DNA of 64,000 bases. It comes from Artocarpus heterophyllus (taxonomy: Eukaryota; Streptophyta; Magnoliopsida; Rosales; Moraceae). Shown piece after piece: positions 37,401-49,688 of the stretch. The number at the start of each line of letters is the position of its first letter. Position 1 is the first letter of the stretch. The notes under the pieces were generated by a model, which did no database searches, was not told the DNA's origin, and saw only the letters and a program-made list of their open reading frames with translations. The translations under genes and the position numbers were made by a program. The DNA lies in assembly GCA_025403435.1 (NCBI GenBank), contig CM046347.1, positions 26,300,597 through 26,364,596 of the forward strand, given 5' to 3'.

Positions 37401-40400
37401 GCTCTGACTTTTTAAGTTCCCTTCTAATATCAAACTATATGCAGAATTATATAAGTTGGGCAAATATGTGCACTAATTATGAGAACTCAAGAACCAAGAT
37501 CTCAAATAATTCAAAATTACCTGCACACACAATCCTGAGAGCATTCAGAATCAAAGCTGCAACTCATACAACCAGTTCCATCACCGACATCATCACGCTT
37601 CTTCTTAACAAGGTACATATCTAACTTTCATTAAGGCTGATGCCTATTGTAGTTATCAACATGATGACAAATGAATACTTATCAACAATTACCAGCCAAA
37701 AAAATTAAAAAATGTGCTGTTTGACATAATTTTCATTGTTGATCATCTTCATTCTTAAATAGATTTGCATGTGTATGACTGAACATTTGAGGATACTGCG
37801 CTTAATGTGCACATATGGAGGTGGCTCATTTTCTGTGTCTTTCCGTGTAAACTCAATCTTGAATTCCTCCTCAGTGTAAGGCAGAGGCAAGCGGCAGAAA
37901 ACCTCCTAAAATATTAAACATAGATTTAAGTCAGGGGTATATACCAATGACTAGACTTTTATTTTTATCTTTTATTTTTTCAAAAACAGGATTGAAATCA
38001 AGAGTGCTTTTCATAGATCTCTGAAATATTAGAGCAATAAGTAGAAAGAAGACAATAATGTGAACTATAAATTAGATAGGATTTTATGATGGATGCTAAC
38101 TCTAGCAGTTGCAAGTTGGTTTACGGACATTAGAAAAGACAACTTGAATTGTATGATAAAAAGAAAAAAAAAAATCCTCTCGTGAACTTGTTAGAATGTA
38201 AGGAAAGGAAGCAATGCAGTGACTTAGAATGTGTCAGATTTTTTGCCTACTAAATTTACCGCATGTCAAGTCTAACATGAGTGCTTAACTCAAGTGTAGA
38301 ACAACAACTTTTAACTGAATCTAACCTCTATGTTGCTTGTTGAAGCGGCATTCTGCTCATTCAACAGATACATCAATCCTGTCAGCAAGCCTAATCAATG
38401 AAAAATACAGACGAAGAATAAAACTTCAACAAAGAAACTAACACACTTCAAGCTAATCAAGTGAAGAAATTATGGCAACCTCAAAAGCCTTTGGTCCCTT
38501 ACGTCATCATGAATATTTATAAAAAAAAAAAAAGAAAGAAGAAGAAGAAGAAGCCCATAAGTTAGCAGTTAAATGTATCTATTTCCATAACAAAATATTT
38601 AAAACAAATCCCCAGACGCTCAATATCTTTAAATTAATCACATTTTTGCGCGTGTAATAGCTCTTTTCTTGACAACACAATAAGGCAAAACCTGAATTTT
38701 GTTCATGTGTGGTTCTTTTAATGCAATTTTAAGAAAGGAATACGAATTATCATATTTATATTTGTAATGTATAATAATTTCAACGGTTAGATACGTTTCT
38801 TTACAACTATTTCATTTGCAGCTTCTAGGTTCTCAAATTGAACTATAATACTGGTAAAAGGAGGCAAAATAATAAAGTTACGGGAACAGAAAAATATACA
38901 TGGAAAATAAAATCCATAGTTTCATATGCTAAGATAATTAACTGAGAATCGGCACTTATGTCAATCACAATAATTTAGCAGATAAGCAAATTTAGGAGAG
39001 AAACAAGATGTTCTAGTAAGATAAGCTCACAAAGCGTGTAGGGCACCCTATTGATAAAACATTAATGGTTCGTTTGGTGCATGGGTTCGGAATAATGTGA
39101 TTTAGAATTTTATGGTTTGAACTGTGAGTTTTTGAACTGACGTTTCGAACGTAAATGTTTAAAACAAAAATATCAAGTTTAAAGCGAGAATTGATGTTTG
39201 AAAAAATATGGTTTATGAAAAGAAAATAAAAATGTAAATGGTTTTTTACTGTAGAAAATGGTTCAAACTGTGTAAACTTTAAGGGGACAAAGTTTAGATT
39301 TTGAAAGTTTAAGCCGTTTTAAAACCGCCTTCATGGTTTAAACTTGCCTCAGTTATTACTCAACCGAACGTCAGTTTGAACCACCTAGATGGTTTGAACT
39401 GACTGAACCTACACACCAAACCCCTCGTAAAGTGTTTATTTGTAATAAGGTTCCCATTGAATATTGATATCTCAAAAGGTCTGTAATCAAGACATTACTA
39501 ATGAAGGAAAGAAAAAACCTTCCCATCCAGCCGCCAATCTGTAGGATGCCGCCAACAAACAGCTTGCCCAGGCAGGTCCTTCAAATCTATCACTTCGTCT
39601 GGCCATGGTGCACATTTATTATGCGATGCAACTGCGCATCTCACACACCGCCAATGTGTCTTCTGCTTGCAAATGAAGCACGCCTGCCCAGCAAGTAATG
39701 AAATTTAGGCAAGAAATTGTATGAGTAAAAATTCTTCGTGCATGGATATTTTGGAAAACAAGAATTCCTATAAACGCAATAGTCAAAAAGTACATGAACA
39801 GGGATATGAATAAGCAAGGTAAACAGACACTCCTTACGAATCATATGAGACTAGAATTTATTAATACCATGGAAAGAAGAACTGTAATTACAGAAGGGTA
39901 ACTTTCACAAAAAATTTTCCCGTTAATCATGCACTTATCCAGATTTTCCTTCCGCAACAATGACTACTCTAGACTAACCAAAGATCAATTATCAATATAT
40001 CAAGCACAACCAAGTACAAGTAATTATCTTCAAGAAGAAATAGAACAATACAGATTATGTAGAAAAGAAACCTACAAGATGCTAACAATAAAAAACTAAT
40101 AATAATTTTTGTCTCAAGTCCACACTTACATGTTGTGGGCACTTAAATTTTTTCAGATTACAGATTCCTAGCCTGTCCTTCACACACGTTGCGTGATAGA
40201 CTCCACGACAGCCACGAACAGAGCAGAATACCTCCTCTCCAGGGTAGATAAAAGAACGGCAAACAAGACATCCAACCTGAAAAATCAGGTTCAATCAATC
40301 ATGTACGCCAATAATATTCATAAGTTAAACCCCTAAGTGATTGAATTCGTAATTGCTAATTCCCGCTCAAATGGCGCTCAAAACAGTAGCAAACAAAAAA

Positions 40401-41041
40401 TATTGTTCAAAAATGAAGAAATTATTTACAAAGTCATTTCAAGAATCATGGTTCTTCATGGAAAAATAAACCCCAGATTGCTATAACCTCGCAACCAGTA
40501 ACTAATAGTCTCCGAACAACTAAAAATAGAGGGGAATCAAGAAACCATAAATCTTCAATCTTTCTCTGCTCACAAGACAACAACAGGATGAACAATTTCA
40601 AAATCAAGATTCCAAAGACTTTTCTTTTCTTCTATTTTCAGACATCTCAAAAGCAACCAAAGAAAATGCAAGAAAACGTACCATTTTCTTCGCGCCCACA
40701 AGGAAAGGCAGAGAGCAGCGAGCCTCGGGAACTCCCGATTCCTTCTTCCTGGTAACCCAATCTCTGACATGGTCCTCCAAGCTCTTCGCATTAGAAGGCT
40801 TCTTGGCCCGGTGGTTAATCTTGAACCCAGTCTTACTTCGCCGCACAACCCTAATTCCACCTCCATTTCCAAGCTCGCTCCGATTCGGGCTCAGAAAACA
40901 AAAACGCTGATCCCAATTACACTCTACGTCAATGGTCTTGACGGAGCCGGGATCGGGCGGGTCGGCGAGTGATTTGAGGTTGGAAGGACCGCGAGTGACC
41001 GTGAGAGAAGCCGAGAAAGATAGGTTCCCGAGGTCCGGCAT
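34490..41041 (-). CDS. ASHR3: ASHR3/SDG4-type histone-lysine methyltransferase (PHD, AWS, SET, post-SET)
   Basis: Eleven exons on the minus strand: 41041-40682, 40276-40130, 39683-39519, 38352-38326, 37905-37797, 37620-37521, 36999-36906, 36760-36682, 35479-35308, 35196-35116 and 34673-34490. All have GT-AG introns and consistent phases, giving 505 aa, close to the family length of about 500. Exon 1 is a basic N-terminal region. Exons 2-3 hold a Cys/His-rich PHD-type zinc module (CLVC to CVRC, about 123-190). Exons 6-7 hold the Cys-rich AWS domain (about 280-330). The SET domain runs 335-450 with GWG 339-341, RFLNHSCDPN 403-412 and the LTYDY tyrosines 442 and 444. Post-SET CHCGAPTC is at 455-462. 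Known relatives methylate H3K36/H3K4 in the nucleus and act in stamen and root development. All catalytic motifs are intact. Confidence 0.95.
38326..38352 (-). other. ASHR3: 27-nt microexon of ASHR3
   Basis: Exon 4 encodes nine residues (NAASTSNIE), preceded by a CAG acceptor and followed by GTTAG. It is needed to link the exon 3 end (RLDGK) to the exon 5 start (EVFCRLPLPY) in phase 0. The family protein has a similar short S-x-IE-EVF junction. Spliced cDNA would confirm it. Confidence 0.75.
39067..39426. mobile_element. MITE-like element in ASHR3 intron 3
   Basis: The left end GGTTCGTTTGGTGCATGGGT and the complement of the right end (GAGGGGTTTGGTGTGTAGGT) are related. The interior repeats a GGTTTGAACTG motif on both strands. 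It is about 360 bp, non-coding. Confidence 0.55.
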
Positions 41042-41425
41042 TGCTTGGAGAAGAAGAAGGGGAAAGAAAAACCCTAAAAAATTGAGAATTCTATAATGGT
41101 GAATGTGAATGAGAGAGCAGAGAAGAGAAGAAAACAGAAGAAAGAGGGAAAACGAAAAACGAAATAATGGAGAGACAGAAAAGGGAGGGAGTTTTGGGCG
41201 GGAAAGCTTTGGAGAAGTGTTTTTTAGTCTTTTTCCTTTTTTTTTTCTTTTTTTTTTTGGGGTACCTGACTTGTTTGAAGCAAGTTGGAGTTCGGCGATG
41301 GGTGTGCAGCTGTGAAATTACTAAGAAGGCCCTTTTTGTTGTGAAAATTTACTAGACTACCATGTGACTAAGCAGGGAGGGACCACTCCTTTTAGGTCCT
41401 TTTTGAGATATCTTATACTTTTAGT
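41042..41425. promoter_or_regulatory. 5' UTR/promoter region of ASHR3
   Basis: Purine-rich on the + strand near 41100-41170 (pyrimidine-rich on the coding strand), typical of plant 5' leaders, followed by a poly-T/C tract at 41222-41258. No clear TATA box was seen on the minus strand. The hAT-type element begins 385 bp upstream of the ATG. Confidence 0.45.
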
Positions 41426-42136
41426 TAGGGCCGACAATTTGGATCAAGATACGACGACACGACACGAACCCGACACAAAAAATCAGGGTTAGGGTTGCAA
41501 AAATAGGCCTCGGGTTGGAATTGGGTCGAATCCGTCTGACCCGTACAAAAAACGAGTTGGATTCGGCTCAATCCGAGTCAAACACGAAATCAACCCGAAA
41601 TAACCCGCCAAAAATTTGTCGAAATAAGGTTGACCTGAAAATTAACCTGAAAATTGTTAATCAACCCGTGTAATCCAAATTGAACTCGTGTGACCTTAAT
41701 GTAACCCATATAACTTGAAATTAATTTTAATGTGTCAAATTAGTCTAACATTTGTTGTATATCTAACTTGACATGATTCTAATTTCTAGCATATTTGTTT
41801 TTGTTAAACTTATTCAAAATTTTGTTAACGTTTTTTATGGTTTTGTTTTGTTGGGTTATTGTTTATTTTATAGGCTTATTGTTTGGTCTATCGTGTTGCA
41901 GGTCTATCGGGTTTAGCGGGTCAGTGTGTCATGTCAACACGAACATGCACAAAGTAGCATATTGGCAGGTTGCACAGGTCAGGTCAAGTCAACCCATCTA
42001 CATGTCAGATCGTGTCCGGGTTAGGGTTTTTTTGACCTGTCAGGTCACGGGTCGGGTTTGGGTTGGCGTGTTGGCTGTTTATATAAGGGCTCAACCCGAC
42101 CCGAACTTGACCCGTAGACCCGAATTGCTAGCCCTA
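41426..42136. mobile_element. Non-autonomous hAT-type element with perfect 8-bp TSD
   Basis: 711 bp. It begins TAGGGCCGACAATTTGGATC, and the complement of its end is TAGGGCTAGCAATTCGGGTC. The flanks CTTTTAGT at 41418-41425 and 42137-42144 are an exact 8-bp duplication, the hallmark of the hAT superfamily. The interior is dominated by variants of AACCCGAC/GTCGGGTT in inverted orientation. No transposase. Confidence 0.88.
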
Positions 42137-42149
42137 CTTTTAGTGGTTA

Positions 42150-42960
42150 AGAATTGAAAAATCGACATTTATATGAATATTTCACTAATATTTCTATATT
42201 TTTAAAGAATCAATATGAAATTAGAAGTGTTGTATTTTTTCCACGAAATATCTAAAAATTTATGTGAAAATTTTTACGAATATCGATATTTTGATAGAAA
42301 TATTTATTTCTGTGAAAACTATAATATAAAATGACTAAATATCTAAAAATTTTATGAAAATTTCCGTAGAAATATCGGCAAAAACTGAAAAAATATCCAA
42401 ACTTTATATGTAATATTTTAAATTATTTTGAAATATAAAATTCATGTTTTTTCAATTTACTTTTTTAATATATTATTTCATAAATTTACTTTTCAATACT
42501 ATAAATTTAATTTTTAATTTCTTCTGTGCATTGGGACATATGATTCCAAATATCAACTCTAAGTCTCCAATCTTAGAGTTAATAACACTCACGAACCTCT
42601 TGGAAGCATTCTTGGTATAGATATTGTCCTATCTTATATGAAACAATAGACGTCAAGTACTTGTATTATTTGACTTTTAACTAATTTACTTAATTTGAGA
42701 TTGTATGCTTATCATTTATTATATTATGATCACTTTTTACTATTTATAATCATCACATACTTAGTAATTTGCTTATAAAGTTCATCTAAACTATATATTA
42801 TTAACAATTTTAGAGTTTCTTAAAGTCTCGTTTAAAAATAAAGTGGTTTAAGATGACTTTCTATTTTTTACGTCAATTTTCACCGATATCAATATTTCTA
42901 TTGATATTTCCATAAAATTTAAGTGTCAATATTTCCATCGATATCGATATTCTCATCTTT
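42150..42960. repeat. Foldback-like AT-rich repeat with GAAATATC motifs
   Basis: Multiple GAAATATC/GATATTTC motifs occur on both strands at each end (42160-42390 and 42870-42955), suggesting an inverted-repeat element with an AT-rich core. Boundaries are not defined. Confidence 0.4.
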
Positions 42961-43148
42961 AAACTAAAACTTTTGATTAGAACTAAAACATTTGAAATGA
43001 AAACTATAGCATTGAAGATCTTTACATTGTAGCAATTAAAAATTAGGTTAGAACTGATTTTGCTAAACACCCTGTAAACTAGAGCTTTTTAATAGTGTTT
43101 TAATAACACATAAAAAAATGCTTTTTTTATTTCATATTAGCTTTTGAA

Positions 43149-43414
43149 TATGTTTGGTTATAAGATAAGTCAAAAGTTCTTATTGGTTTAAAAAAAGCAT
43201 AATTCAAGGATATAAACGTAATTCTAAATTTGTTGTTCTTAAATAGAAGGTTAAAAATGTAAATAAAAATTCTCATAAGCACAAAAGAGTTGCCTTCTTC
43301 AAAAGTATTTATAAAAGCCAGAAGCACTTTTCTTACGTCCGTCCACACATGTTAAGAAATAATTTTTGGAGTAAATAAGTTAAAAGTAGCTTTTTTTATG
43401 TCATGTCAAACATA
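43149..43414. mobile_element. MITE with TATGTTTG ends
   Basis: TATGTTTGGTTATAAGATAA at the left pairs with the complement of the right end (TATGTTTGACATGACATAAA). About 266 bp with no coding capacity. Confidence 0.5.
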
Positions 43415-46248
43415 CTCTTTTTTTTATAAATTGTTTTTAGCTTAATTCACCTAGGACATGCTAGGGTATTTAGCAAACCTTTTTTTTCTTCTGCCCAAAG
43501 CTTTTAAAAACTGTCATCCTATCAACATAATTTGAGAATCTATCAGGATTGTTTTTCTATAACAACTTATGTGTAATAATTAAATTTTAATAAAAAAAAT
43601 AATTCTTAATCTATCATTTTTTTTTTCATAAAAAGGTATTAACTTTGAAGATAGAATTAATCCCACAAATGGTTTCAAACATTTACCCTAGTCCTACTTT
43701 AATCTCTAACGTTTCAAAGTTCTATTTCAGTTCTTAAGCTTTCACTTTATTTCAATTTTGATCTTTTTGTTTGTTAGGTGTAAATATTTAAAGGAAACCT
43801 TTTAAGATATCTCACTTTAGTCCTAATCTATTATCTTGTTACACTTTTGGTCCCTCCATTACTAAAGTTTTACTAGCAACCAAAATTGATAAATAATCTA
43901 CAGTGAGAAATTAAATACAATGATTTTAATGCATGAACTAAAACCAAAACAATGTTATCATAATCTTAGTTAGATGAGTTATAATTTTTTTATAAAAAAA
44001 AGGTAAGTTAAATTCTTAATCTAGAAGGAAGTTAGAAGTTTCCAATTTGACTTTTTTTCACTCAAGGAATCCAAATGAATTCATATAATTTAAATTTCAA
44101 GAAATAGAATTAATATAGTTCAAATATAATATTCAACTTTGACTTACTCACTATAAAATTAAACCTACACTCTTAAGTTATGTTGACTATAGGAATTTTA
44201 ATCTCATTCAGTAATTTAACCAAGTCTTTTTTATACCATTGCTCTCCAAACTTATCGTACATTTGTAGTTCGCTCCTTAAATTTTTAATTTCAGCATTTT
44301 ACACCTTGAACATATAAATTTATAGCAAATCAACCCTGTTGATAGCTGTTTAATTTTTTAAAGGAAAATAACATGTGATTTTCATGTATTGTTAATTAAG
44401 AGCATGGAATGTTCATGTTTATGAACGTTGATCCAATTTTAAACAAAGTAAATACAAAAGTTTTTATTTCAAAAAATTTAATTAAAGATCCCACTTATAA
44501 TAAAGTTAGGCTAAAATACAAAAAAATATTATTTATATCGTTAATTAGCAATTCATGTGCAAAACATATGTCAATTTTCCTCACAAGATTAACACTACTA
44601 TCAATATAGGTGTTTTACTAAAGATCTATAAGTTTATGGTACAAATTGCCAAAAAAAAAAAAGTTCAAAAGTTTTGATTCATAATGAGACTCTATAGAGC
44701 ACTCATGATTAAGGTCTTATGTATACATGACTAACATGAATAGAATTTAATTTTTTATGGATTACAAAGAGAATTATATTTCCATCCTAATTGTTTAATG
44801 TATTCCAAATACATTAATATTTCTATTCTGTAATCACCTATATCAATGATTTGGATAGACAACATGACAATCATTTTAAAATAAAGTGTTTACCTTTGTT
44901 TACATACTGTGAACTGATAAATTTTACAATGTCCTTCAAAATATATTCTTTTGCATATAAACACTTATATTGATTATAACTATAGAGCCTTATGATATTT
45001 GATCAATATATAAGAAGGAACAACTTTTTATATTAATTTTTGATACTTAAAGAAATCTTTATTCTAAGATAATGCCATAAGATTGATAGGTACCTATTCT
45101 AACAATTTTCTAACATGAAATATACGAGACAAATCTCATATATCTAATCCTCTTTGTGGTGAACCTTGAAACTTTTTGTTAGCTAAGTTTTTGTAAAGTG
45201 ATCAATTAAGCATTCTCCAACGTGATCTTACACATAGTCACATCCTTTTCCTTACGAGCCCCTTGTAATTGAGTGGGAGTGAACTTTTAAAGTTTTAATT
45301 TTTTGCTCTTTTTTAATTTTAATTGTACCTTTGTTTTAGATAAAAAGTTATAATTGTGCCCCACTAAAAAAATTAAAATATATCATTGTCCTCAATTTTT
45401 CGCCCCACTAAAAAAATTAAAATATATCATTGTCCTCAATTTTTCGAGAAAAATTACGACTTGTACATTTGTTTAATAACCAAAACACTTAACTATGTTT
45501 GTATGTAATAAAAATTATAATTAATTTTTTTTACTTAGTTTTCCCACTAAAAAAAATAGTTTTCCCACTAAAACAAATTCTAACTCTGCCACGACAAGTG
45601 AATACTTTACTAATTAAACAAAATTTTTCTTCTATGTATCGGTAAGTTGAGATTAAATAAAGCTTATTTAGTGACGGTTTATTAAAAAAATATCTAATGT
45701 AGCGATTTTTGGAGGGTTTTATGTCTCAAAAATTGGCATACATGTTGAAAAGTACAACCAGATTGGAGCATCAGGATTAAAAAAAAAAATTCTATGCCAA
45801 AATACCAACTCATGATGTTATGTATAGACAATAAGTTAATACATAATTGATTCATGTCCTTCGTGGATCAAAAATTACACTTCTAACTAAACTTATGAAT
45901 CTCAAGTGCCAACAAATCTCCAACATTATTCTCTTCAACAAAACGTTGTGTGTGTGGGCACAACTTATTAGAACATCTACATCGGGTTTCTCGTTCCAAT
46001 CACTAAAGTGTACATGCAAGAGTCACAAATTATTAATGGTAAGCAATTCGGTCCCTTTCTATTAGGAGTTTGTACTTGGGAAATTTGAAAAAATATGAAT
46101 TCTTAAGGTCTCTATTTATCTAATGTGGAAAGAGGAATTTTATTCAAATCGAGAAACTTGAAAAACTTATCTTCTATGTCTTGTGATAAACACGGCCACT
46201 ACAAGGATATTTTCCTCTGGTTCATGCCACTCATAAGAAAATATTCTT
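43415..46248. other. AT-rich intergenic DNA, no gene seen
   Basis: Only short chance frames. The one distinct structure is the tandem duplication at 45358-45445. Confidence 0.5.
45358..45445. repeat. 44-bp perfect tandem duplication
   Basis: The unit starting GCCCCACTAAAAAAATTAAA occurs twice back to back (45358-45401 and 45402-45445) with no difference seen. Confidence 0.95.
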
Positions 46249-47690
46249 GTTGGAGGGTGCCATGTTTACTAAAGTGCAGTTTAAAATTTGTCCAATCATA
46301 GAATGTGAAAGTCTGATTTTCTGCATCATTCAGAATAATATCATAAAGAAAATTATATAATTTACATGATTAAAAATAATAAATTATCCACAATTCAAAT
46401 ACCATTATGATTTTTTCAAAAAATATGATTATGATTCAAATTAATTATTTAAATTCACTATTCAATTAATTAATTATCTAAAATCTCAAACTTTCTTTGA
46501 AAACTATTTTCTTCAAATTAATTAAACAATTAATTTGTCAAAAATAGTAGCAGTAATTGGCGCAACACAATCTTTCCCGAATTACCCATAGTATTTGATA
46601 ATTGCTCGTTTAATATATGAAGTTAATGAGCTAGCATTGAGACCTAATAGATGTATATTATCAAGCTTCATAATTATAAAAATAATTCCTAATTATTTAT
46701 TTATTAATTATTAACTTCGGTGACATTCAACTAAAAACCTAAAAGTTGTATTCCTAACAAGATAATATACTACTAGACTATGATTAGTCTTATCAGGATC
46801 TCTCATATTAAGTGCCCTATAGGCTATCCATAGTTCACTTAAGGACAAGTTTCAGTTTACTTTCTCAATTATTTTATCACATAGTTCCATTATTTATCTT
46901 ATTTAGAAAAACTCTATTCATAACAAATACAAATGAAAATCATATGGTCACTTTCTATATCCAGATGACCGTAGTTTTGTTCCTTTTTCCAACTTACCAA
47001 ATAATACCTTAATATAAATAATATTAACTCTTGTTAAGGAGCAATGAATTCGATATATATAAATCATGCTCTTATCATATATAGCTCATGTCTCCAACAT
47101 ACGCCAATAAATGGAACCTTCAATCATTGAAATATATGCCTATAGTACATTAAAAAAAAAAACATAAGTTATAGCATTGAGTCATGAACTCACTTTAAGA
47201 TTAAGATAACATATAAATAATTATAAAAATGTATTGATTTATTCATAATTCAATTAACACTTTAGGTCCTGCCTAATATATAACCTCCACTTAGATCTAT
47301 ATATCAATCTATCTATCATCAGGCTGTGCTTGCTCTAAACAGCCAAGATAATCTGCATTCTCACTTGCATGTAGACCACCATTTTTATTAGGAATAAAGT
47401 GTCTATCTTTTTTCCATAAACTATGGACTATTATTTTGACTATTCATCTAGCGATCATAGCTTTTCGCATATAAATTCCATATCATGCCTAATCCAAGAC
47501 TTAGTAAAATAGTCATGATGTTGTCATTTGCTTATCATACAATCAATGATATGAAAGTAAATAAGACAATTTCTCATTGAACATGAAATATGACATTATT
47601 TATTTGTTGATAGCAAATTGTCCATTAAATATAAAGCTATTGTTTACTAACGTAGGGCACTAATCTTAAATACATGTTAGAGAAATAAAA
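46249..47690 (-). repeat. Ancient solo LTR relic related to the copia LTR family
   Basis: Scattered blocks in the same order as the minus-strand copia LTR remain recognisable: CTTAAGGACAAGTTTCAG (about 46839), TCAATTATTTTATCACATAGT, TTTGCTTATCATACAATCAA (about 47526) followed by an AAGTAAATAAGACAAT stretch, and a terminal TACATGTTAGA near 47670. Much internal sequence has changed. The ends are approximate and no TSD was identified. Confidence 0.5.
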
Positions 47691-48010
47691 GAACTTGTGT
47701 GGGCTTCAAATCCTTAACAACAGTACATTAACCACAAAACATAGAAAACCCAAAATTTTTATGCCAAAGTCCAACCTTCGCTACCACTAGAGATGCCATA
47801 ATCTTCATCCGTACCGCCGCCTATTGGAGCGCATCAGAAATTGTCTACTTTTAATATATTTTTTTTTCACATTTCAAGGTGGGTTTATGTAGCACTTGTT
47901 CCTCATTGGTTTTTTCCATGATGCTTAATTGATTTTTGCTTTAGTTTAGATGATCAATGTGTAGATCTTTACACTTGAGTGTGATAAATTATAGTTGTTA
48001 GGTTAGATTT

Positions 48011-48178
48011 ATATGGTGTTTGGCATGGTGGTGGGAATCATTGGTTAGAATTATTTTTACTGTAGCATGTGAGAGCTTTACACTATAGCAACTTTTTTCT
48101 TTTTACCGTAGATGTGAGAGCTTTACACTGTTTATAATTGAGATAGTGGTTAAAACTACTCTTGCCAAACAACACATA
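48011..48178. mobile_element. MITE with GGTGTTTGGCA ends
   Basis: ATATGGTGTTTGGCA at the left pairs with the complement of TGCCAAACAACACATAT-like sequence at the right. The interior carries two copies of TGTGAGAGCTTTACACT. Same family style as the elements at 24.1 and 28.2 kb. Confidence 0.65.
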
Positions 48179-48381
48179 TTTTTGATGCGTTAAATGGTTT
48201 ATTAAATTGTGTTTTTCCATGAAATTGTTGTTAAGACTGTGTAATTGATTATGAATTAAATTGCGATGAAATGGAGCTTATAGTCTAGGTTTTTTTAGAA
48301 ATATATGTTATATATTTGGAATTCATTATATTTAAATGGGATTTATATGTGAATTTAAATAAGATTTGGAAATTAATTGTG

Positions 48382-48447
48382 AGTATCAAGCATATATGGA
48401 TATATCACAATAAAAGTATCAAGCATATATGGATATATCACAATAAA
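48382..48447. repeat. 33-bp perfect tandem duplication
   Basis: Two exact copies of a 33-bp unit beginning AGTATCAAGCATATATGG (48382-48414, 48415-48447). Confidence 0.95.
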
Positions 48448-48783
48448 AATATTCATACTTTTAAAATTTGTGACAAGAGGAAACAAGCATATTGTTAGTA
48501 GGAAGATGACAATAATAATAGGTTTGCATGATGTGTGATGTGGAAGAAGATTTGTTGCATAGTCCAAAAGACATGAGATAATAATAGATGACACACAGTC
48601 ATCCTTATATGATGGCATAAACAGTTTACAAAACCATTTGTTTTAATTAGATTATGGCACTTGAAGGTATCAACTGGATGGAAGAATTTTACTTTTACAC
48701 TCTTTTTTTAGAGAATTTCTAAAAGAGATTCTACCACAAATAAATTATAGTTAATTGCATAGAAGAAAGTTAGAAATTAAAAG

Positions 48784-49000
48784 ACAACGGTTTCTAAAAA
48801 ACCGTTGTTATCTTTAATGCAGTACGGACACTTCTGTGTTTCAAAAATTCATACCGTGCTTTAGAAGATGGTTTATCAGAAATGTTTCAGTAATTCGTAC
48901 CATGCTTTAAACAATAGTTTATAAGAAACTATCATCTAATGACAAACATGTGACGTCGGTTAAACTAAAACCAATGTCTAAATTTATGACGGGACATTTA
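48784..49000. repeat. Subterminal-type repeats of a CACTA element
   Basis: A perfect short palindrome ACAACGGTTT...AAACCGTTGT at 48784-48809 is followed by two diverged copies of a unit of about 60 bp containing AATTCGTACCATGCTTTA-like sequence, then GACGTCGGTTAAACT. GACGGTTT-type motifs recur near 52895, beyond the transposase remnant. Such arrays flank CACTA transposons. Confidence 0.45.
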
Positions 49001-49688
49001 ATTTTTGCAAAAACCTTTTTACCTCTTTTGTAGCCGCTTTTCTCTCTCTCTCTTTGCCATCCTTGTTTAGCTCATCCAAGCCCATCGCCATCACCATCGT
49101 CATCGATCTTGCCCAAGCTTGTCACCATCGCACCAAAGCCCTTTGTTGCTCTTTCTCTCTCTCTGTCGCCCAAGCTCATATCCAATCTCTCTCTCTTCGT
49201 CTCCCTAGGCCACGCCCAATACCTCCTACCTCCGTTTGGTAGGTTATTTAGTTTATTTATTTAGGTTTTATGTAAATAGTAGATTTATAAAGGCTTTATC
49301 TTGATTTGTCTGATACAATTTTATTTAGGTATGTTAGTTTCATTGTTATCTTAGTTTTTATGTTGTGTATGTGAGTTTAATTTTTAATTATTTGGTTATT
49401 TTAGAGTGATTTTATTATTAGGTTTTATTAGATGTAATAAAATAAAGTTTATTTTTTTATTATTTGGTTGTTTTGAAATGGTTTGGTTTATTGTTAGATT
49501 TTATTAGATTTGATGAAATTAGTTGAATTTATCTTTGTTTGGTTGATTTAAAATGATTTAATTTATGATATTGGATTTTGTTAGATTTAATGAAATTGTT
49601 TGAATTTGTCTTACTTTTGACTTTGTAGAGTTGTTGTTATGATTTGAGTATTAAAACTTGTGTTAAAATTTGATTTGATTTTGTAGCA

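Noticed and set aside
44195..44650. Possible inverted-repeat element
   Set aside because: Only short weak matches between the ends; not enough to call.
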